Of a DNA stretch of 10,838 nucleotides, positions 7,365 through 10,838 are shown one piece after another. The notes under the pieces were generated by a model. The model was not told the DNA's origin. It worked only from the letters and a program-made list of their open reading frames with translations, and did no database searches. Position 1 is the first letter of the stretch. Every line of letters starts with the position of its first letter. This DNA is from Verrucomicrobiota bacterium (lineage in GTDB: Bacteria > Verrucomicrobiota > Verrucomicrobiia > Limisphaerales > UBA9464): NCBI GenBank assembly GCA_947464705.1, contig CANHYD010000047.1, positions 1 to 10,838 of the forward strand, written 5' to 3'. The translations under genes and the position numbers were made by a program.

Positions 7365-7380
7365 TTCCTTATTCAAGGAA
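7365..7380. promoter_or_regulatory. 6-bp inverted repeat next to a Shine-Dalgarno-like sequence
   Basis: TTCCTT (7365-7370) and AAGGAA (7375-7380) are perfect complements around the loop ATTC, and two bases later AGGAGG occurs (7383-7388). If transcribed, the hairpin would sit just before a possible ribosome-binding site. It may also be a protein-binding palindrome for the TIG gene promoter. No evidence separates these options. Confidence 0.3.
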
Positions 7381-7514
7381 TCAGGAGGTTGAGGGTTTCA
7401 TGCTCATCGCCCAGGATTCGGGGTGTGAAATTTGCCGTCGGCCGGTGAAGCTGCACGCATTGTCGTCGGAGGTGGCATCCGTTTTGCCTCGGACGACGGA
7501 GACACTCACTGGTC

Positions 7515-9665
7515 ATGAATCGATGCTGTTCTTGGAAGGCCCTCCTTTGGGTCTGGTGCGGATGGGGTGCCACGTTGTTGCTGGGGCAGGGGGCTCCGCA
7601 GTTGACGGCTATTTCCACCAACCGTGCCCAGCCTGGGGCATTGATCGCCATCACCGGCCTGAATTTCCTCAACCCTCCTCTGACCGCCGTCACCTTCAAC
7701 TTCACCCCGGCGACCGTGGAGTCGATCCGATCCCTGGGCCTCGGGTATCATCAAATTTCGGTGCGTGTTCCTTTGGGGGCCACCATCGGACCGATCCTCG
7801 TCGAGAACGCGTTGGGTCAGACTCAGACACCGTGGAATTTCCAACTGCCGCCGGTGGTGCAGCGCTTCGCCCGCAACGGGGTCTTCACCGAGGCCGACAA
7901 GGTGCGCGGTGTTCCTGGAGACACGGTGTCCCTCACGGGTGCCAACTTCCTGGATCCCCTGGATGCCAACTACCGACTGGGAGTGTTCTTTGACGGCATT
8001 CGGGCCGGTCTGGATACGGTGACCGAAGGGTCCGTGTCGGTGGTGGTGCCTCCGGGGGCCATGACCGGCCCCATCACCGTGACCAACAATGCCGGTGCGA
8101 CGGTGACCAGCGGCTATTTCTACCTCGCGCCCTGGGTCACGGCCTTCACGCCCAAGGCCCGGGTCGGAGACACGCTCACCTTGAGTGGTCGCAGTTTTCG
8201 TGCGGTGTCCTCGGTTTCCTTTGGTGCAGTCAGCACGACCAATCTCACGGTCGTGTCCAATACCCTCATGAAGGTCGTTGTTCCGCTCGGAGCGCCTGCG
8301 GTCGCGCCCTTGACCTTGGAGTCGCCGGGAGGGCGCTTCATTTCGGTGTCCAACTTTGTGCTCGCTCCCCGGATCAACGGGTTTTCGCCACCCAGCGGTG
8401 CGGTGGGCACTTTGGTGGCGATTAGCGGTTCCGGGTTGTCCGGGGTAACGCAGGTGACCTTCAGTGGAGTTCCGACGACGCCGGTGTCTGTTACGGCCAC
8501 GCAGGTGACAGTTCGGGTGCCCAGCGGTGCGGGAACCGGGTTTGTGACGGTCTCGGGAAGCTCTGGGACCGACGAGTTTCAGACCTTGTTCTACGCGCCC
8601 CCGCAACTCAGTGCCATCACTCCGAACCTCGTGAAGGTCGGTGAGACCGTGACATTGAGCGGGACCAATCTCCTGGGGACCTCGGCCGTTCTCTTTGGAA
8701 CCAACCGGCTTGCGGCCAAGGTCTTTACGGTTGTGGACAATCGCCGCATCACCGCCCAGGTGCCGGAAGGCGCTTCCTCGGGATGGGTCTGGGCGGTGAC
8801 ACCCGGCGGTGAAGCTTCGGGCGGACCGATCTCCGTTCAAGGGCCGGTCCCGGTGATCAGTGGCTTCTCGCCTGCTCTCGGCGTGGTCGGCACGGAGGTG
8901 CGGCTCGTGGGGGTGGATCTGGGCCCCCCAGCGGTCGTGCGTTTCAGTGGGGTGGCCGCCTCGATGGTCAGTGCCACGACCAATGGTCTGCTGGTTCGGG
9001 TTCCGCTCGGTGCAGTCAGTGGTCGCATCACTGTGGAGACGTCGGCCGGGGCGGCTGCCTCGGCGCAGGACTTTCTGGTAGGAACCACGGCTGATTTCGA
9101 CGTCTCCCTTGTGTCCTCGGCGGAACCGGTGGTCACGGGGGCGGAGTTTCGCTTGAGTCTCAAGGCCCGCAATCAGGGGCCACTGCCGGCCACCAATGTC
9201 ACGGGCAATCTGACTCTGCCGAGTCCGGCGGAGTTCCTAGGGGCAACGCTCGGAGGCGGTGGCAGTTTTCAATCCGGGGCGGCCGGAGTGAGTTTCCTCA
9301 TCGGCACATTGCCCGCCAAGTCGGAGTGGACCGCGCTCGTTCGCGTTCGGATTCCGGTGGAGGCTGTCGCGCGCTTCGAGTGGGCGGCCAGTACGCTCAC
9401 GCCGGATGTGGATACCGCAGACAATCGCACCTGGGTCTCGGTGACTGCGGTTCCCCTGCGTCTGGAAATGACCGGATTTGGGGATGACCTCTGGGTGTTG
9501 AGTTGGTCGTCACTGGCCACCGAGGTGGAGTTGCAGGAATCCACGGTGGACTTGCCCCGGCAGTGGCGGGCGGTGGTCGGAACCCCATTGAACGACGGGG
9601 TTCGCTTCCAGTGGTCTCTCAGTACGACCAACACGGGGCGACTGTTCCGGTTGCGATCGCGGTGA
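7515..9665 (+). CDS. Secreted multi-domain IPT/TIG-repeat protein
   Basis: A 716-residue predicted exported protein. The signal peptide covers about residues 1-24 (hydrophobic, Trp-rich, ending L-L-L-G). Six consecutive immunoglobulin-like IPT/TIG-type repeats follow, starting near residues 28, 114, 207, 286, 363 and 446. Each has the pattern 'I-x-x-F/I-x-P...G-x-x-V/L-x-[IL]-x-G-x-x-[FL]...V-x-F...V-x-V-P-x-G-A...G-x-[IV]-x-V'. Residues about 527-645 resemble a DUF11/CARDB-type beta domain (A-R-N-Q-G-P...A-T-N-V-T; D-V-D-T-A-D-N). The last 70 residues form a module with L-Q-E-S-x-V-D-L-x-x-x-W and a final R-L-F-R-L-R. TIG arrays are usually extracellular binding or scaffold units, so adhesion or matrix roles are plausible but unproven. 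ATG 7515 fits the signal peptide; the nearest purine-rich match (GGAG at 7498-7501) is distant, so the ribosome-binding site is weak. It is divergent from the lipoprotein gene and convergent with dnaE2. Confidence 0.88.
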   Translation: MNRCCSWKALLWVWCGWGATLLLGQGAPQLTAISTNRAQPGALIAITGLNFLNPPLTAVTFNFTPATVESIRSLGLGYHQISVRVPLGATIGPILVENALGQTQTPWNFQLPPVVQRFARNGVFTEADKVRGVPGDTVSLTGANFLDPLDANYRLGVFFDGIRAGLDTVTEGSVSVVVPPGAMTGPITVTNNAGATVTSGYFYLAPWVTAFTPKARVGDTLTLSGRSFRAVSSVSFGAVSTTNLTVVSNTLMKVVVPLGAPAVAPLTLESPGGRFISVSNFVLAPRINGFSPPSGAVGTLVAISGSGLSGVTQVTFSGVPTTPVSVTATQVTVRVPSGAGTGFVTVSGSSGTDEFQTLFYAPPQLSAITPNLVKVGETVTLSGTNLLGTSAVLFGTNRLAAKVFTVVDNRRITAQVPEGASSGWVWAVTPGGEASGGPISVQGPVPVISGFSPALGVVGTEVRLVGVDLGPPAVVRFSGVAASMVSATTNGLLVRVPLGAVSGRITVETSAGAAASAQDFLVGTTADFDVSLVSSAEPVVTGAEFRLSLKARNQGPLPATNVTGNLTLPSPAEFLGATLGGGGSFQSGAAGVSFLIGTLPAKSEWTALVRVRIPVEAVARFEWAASTLTPDVDTADNRTWVSVTAVPLRLEMTGFGDDLWVLSWSSLATEVELQESTVDLPRQWRAVVGTPLNDGVRFQWSLSTTNTGRLFRLRSR

Positions 9666-9696
9666 GCGTTTGCACAGCGCCCATCACCGGGTTTTT
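9660..9696 (+). terminator. Probable intrinsic terminator of the TIG-repeat gene
   Basis: CGGTGA (9660-9665) pairs with TCACCG (9684-9689). An inner GCG (9666-9668) pairs with CGC (9678-9680), leaving a 9-nt loop and a 3-nt bulge (CCA). Two bases later comes TTTTT (9692-9696). The left arm includes the TGA stop of the TIG gene, and the T-tract enters the stop codon of the opposing dnaE2 gene. The bulge and short T-run make it moderate rather than strong. Confidence 0.55.
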
Positions 9697-10838
9697 AGCC
9701 GAAATCGTGGGAGGCGGCCGTTTGCAGGTTTTGATCGGGGAGTCGCTCGAGATGCAGGGCGCGCACATGGACCGTGCCGTGACGGCGCTGCACGATGCCT
9801 TCGACCAGCAGGAACGGCTCGGTGCTAATTCGCAGGCGCTCGGCTTCGAAGAGTTCGGGGGAGACGATGGCGTTGGTGATCCCGGTCTCGTCTTCCAAGC
9901 TCAGGAAACACACGCCTTTGGCGGTTCCGGGGCGCTGGCGACAGATCACCTGCCCAGCCACTCGGATGCGGGCGCCGTCGGGCGCTTCCCGGAGTTGGGC
10001 GCTTTGCCACACGTCCTTCAGAGTGGCGCGACGCAAGGCCATCGGATGCGGACCCGTGGTGAGTCGCAGTGCGGCGTAGTCGGCGGCCAATCGGTCTTCA
10101 GCCGACATGGGGGCCAGCGGCGATCCCGTGCCTTCAGGATTGCTCAGGGTGTCCGCTCCTTCGGGTCCCCCTGCCAGTTCCTCACGCCTGAGGGGGCGCT
10201 CCGCATGCCACAGGGCCGAGCGCCGGTCGGTGGCCCAGGCATTGAGTGCACCAATGGAAGCCAGGGCGCGGAGGGCCTCGGGCCCAAGGGAAGTCCGTGA
10301 CTTCAAATCTTCCAACGAGGTGAAGGCTTTCCGTGCGCGTTCCTGCAGCAGACGGCTGGCCTGAGAAGAGGGGAGGCCTTGGACCAGACCCAGGCCCAGG
10401 CGCAGGGATCCGTCGGATTCCACGCGGGTTTCCCAGTCGGAGCGTGCCGCGCAAACCGGGCGCACGGCCACGCCATGGTTCTTGGCGTCCCGCACCACCG
10501 TGGCCGGCGCGTAGAAACCCATGGGCTGGTTATTGAGCAGTGCGGCGAAGAATTCCGGAGCCCGGTGCACCTTCAGGTAGGCGCTGGCGTAGGCCAGCAG
10601 TGCGAAGCTGATGGCGTGCGATTCGGGGAATCCGTAGAGGGCGAACGAGCCCACGGTCTTGGTGATCGAGTCGATGACGTTCGGAGCGACACCCTTGTGG
10701 GCCATGGCCTCCCGCAACTTGGCCGTGGCCAGGGCCATCTTCTCGTCGGAACGGTGGAAGCTCAGGGCCTTGCGCAGGTTCTCGGCCTCGTCGCCGCTGA
10801 AGTCGGCCATGACCATGGCGATTTCCAGCATTTGCTCC
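9695..10838 (-). CDS. dnaE2: Error-prone DNA polymerase DnaE2 (ImuC), C-terminal part
   Basis: The last 380 residues of an alpha-subunit-type C-family polymerase; the start lies beyond the right edge of the window. The best diagnostic stretch is G-F-P-E-S-H-A-I-S-F-A-L-L-A-Y-A-S-A-Y-L-K followed by A-L-L-N-N-Q-P-M-G-F-Y (about 10535-10640), which separates DnaE2 from replicative DnaE1. A helix-hairpin-helix region follows (about 10230-10410), then an MSAEDRLAADYAALRLTTG linker and a C-terminal OB fold (about 9730-9972, with F-L-S-L-E-D-E-T-G). DnaE2 carries out SOS-induced mutagenic lesion bypass with ImuA/ImuB. Neither is present on the 3' side; they would have to lie upstream, outside the window. 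PHP and catalytic palm residues cannot be checked. The stop codon (TAA, complement of 9695-9697) lies 29 bp from the convergent TIG gene. Confidence 0.92.
   Translation of the reverse strand, partial: EQMLEIAMVMADFSGDEAENLRKALSFHRSDEKMALATAKLREAMAHKGVAPNVIDSITKTVGSFALYGFPESHAISFALLAYASAYLKVHRAPEFFAALLNNQPMGFYAPATVVRDAKNHGVAVRPVCAARSDWETRVESDGSLRLGLGLVQGLPSSQASRLLQERARKAFTSLEDLKSRTSLGPEALRALASIGALNAWATDRRSALWHAERPLRREELAGGPEGADTLSNPEGTGSPLAPMSAEDRLAADYAALRLTTGPHPMALRRATLKDVWQSAQLREAPDGARIRVAGQVICRQRPGTAKGVCFLSLEDETGITNAIVSPELFEAERLRISTEPFLLVEGIVQRRHGTVHVRALHLERLPDQNLQTAASHDFG

Larger units (their letters stand above)
7116..7514. other. Divergent intergenic region between two envelope genes
   Basis: This 399-bp stretch separates the minus-strand lipoprotein gene from the plus-strand TIG-repeat gene, so it should hold promoters for both. 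I find no convincing -35/-10 pair on either strand. It contains an imperfect inverted repeat at 7172-7195, a 6-bp inverted repeat at 7365-7380, and a strong Shine-Dalgarno-like AGGAGG at 7383-7388 followed by an ATG at 7400 that is out of frame with the TIG gene. No RNA gene is recognised. Confidence 0.6.

Noticed and set aside
7116..7376. 87-residue N-terminal extension of the lipoprotein frame
   Set aside because: The extension would bury the lipoprotein signal peptide and lipobox inside the protein, and its composition is not protein-like. ATG 7115 is the better start.
7506..8840. 444-residue minus-strand open frame
   Set aside because: It is antisense to the TIG repeats and has a low-complexity Arg/Gly/His-rich composition with no recognisable domain.

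Overview
The window is GC-rich bacterial chromosomal DNA. It most likely comes from a Verrucomicrobiota member, perhaps near the Pedosphaeraceae/Limisphaerales. This is an inference from protein style: a Trp-rich DUF6600-type lipoprotein, two secreted proteins ending in a 'x-[IL]-Q-x-S-x-D-L-x-x-W' beta module often seen in that phylum, and a DnaE2-type polymerase. No rRNA or marker gene is present to confirm it.

Layout. Bases 1-652 hold no convincing gene. They contain a 49-bp direct repeat (two copies) whose second copy abuts a 41-bp tandem array, plus small hairpins. A VanZ-like membrane protein (653-1111, +) follows, then a full-length ComEC/Rec2 DNA-uptake channel (1182-3635, +) whose C-terminal metallo-beta-lactamase-like domain has lost most of its metal-binding signature. 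Converging on comEC, and overlapping its 3' end by 25 bp, is a secreted LamG/concanavalin-like protein (3611-4618, -). Its upstream neighbour on the same strand is a large lipoprotein with a DUF6600-like Trp-rich core and a very long Pro/Ala/Ser tail (4647-7115, -). A 399-bp divergent intergenic region (7116-7514) separates this from a secreted protein with six IPT/TIG-like repeats and a DUF11-like domain (7515-9665, +). That gene ends in a probable intrinsic terminator and converges on the C-terminal third of an error-prone DNA polymerase DnaE2 (9695-10838, -), which runs off the window edge.

How the genes relate. vanZ-like and comEC may be co-transcribed (70-bp gap). The minus-strand lipoprotein and the LamG-like gene are 28 bp apart and probably form a unit. 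The lipoprotein, LamG-like and TIG-repeat genes together make a small cell-envelope/secreted cluster. ComEC (DNA uptake) and DnaE2 (mutagenic repair) both touch DNA variation, but nothing in the sequence links them functionally.

I see no mobile element, CRISPR array, tRNA or defence system. The most notable features are the eroded nuclease-like domain of ComEC, the composite repeat block at the left end, and the architecture of the envelope cluster.
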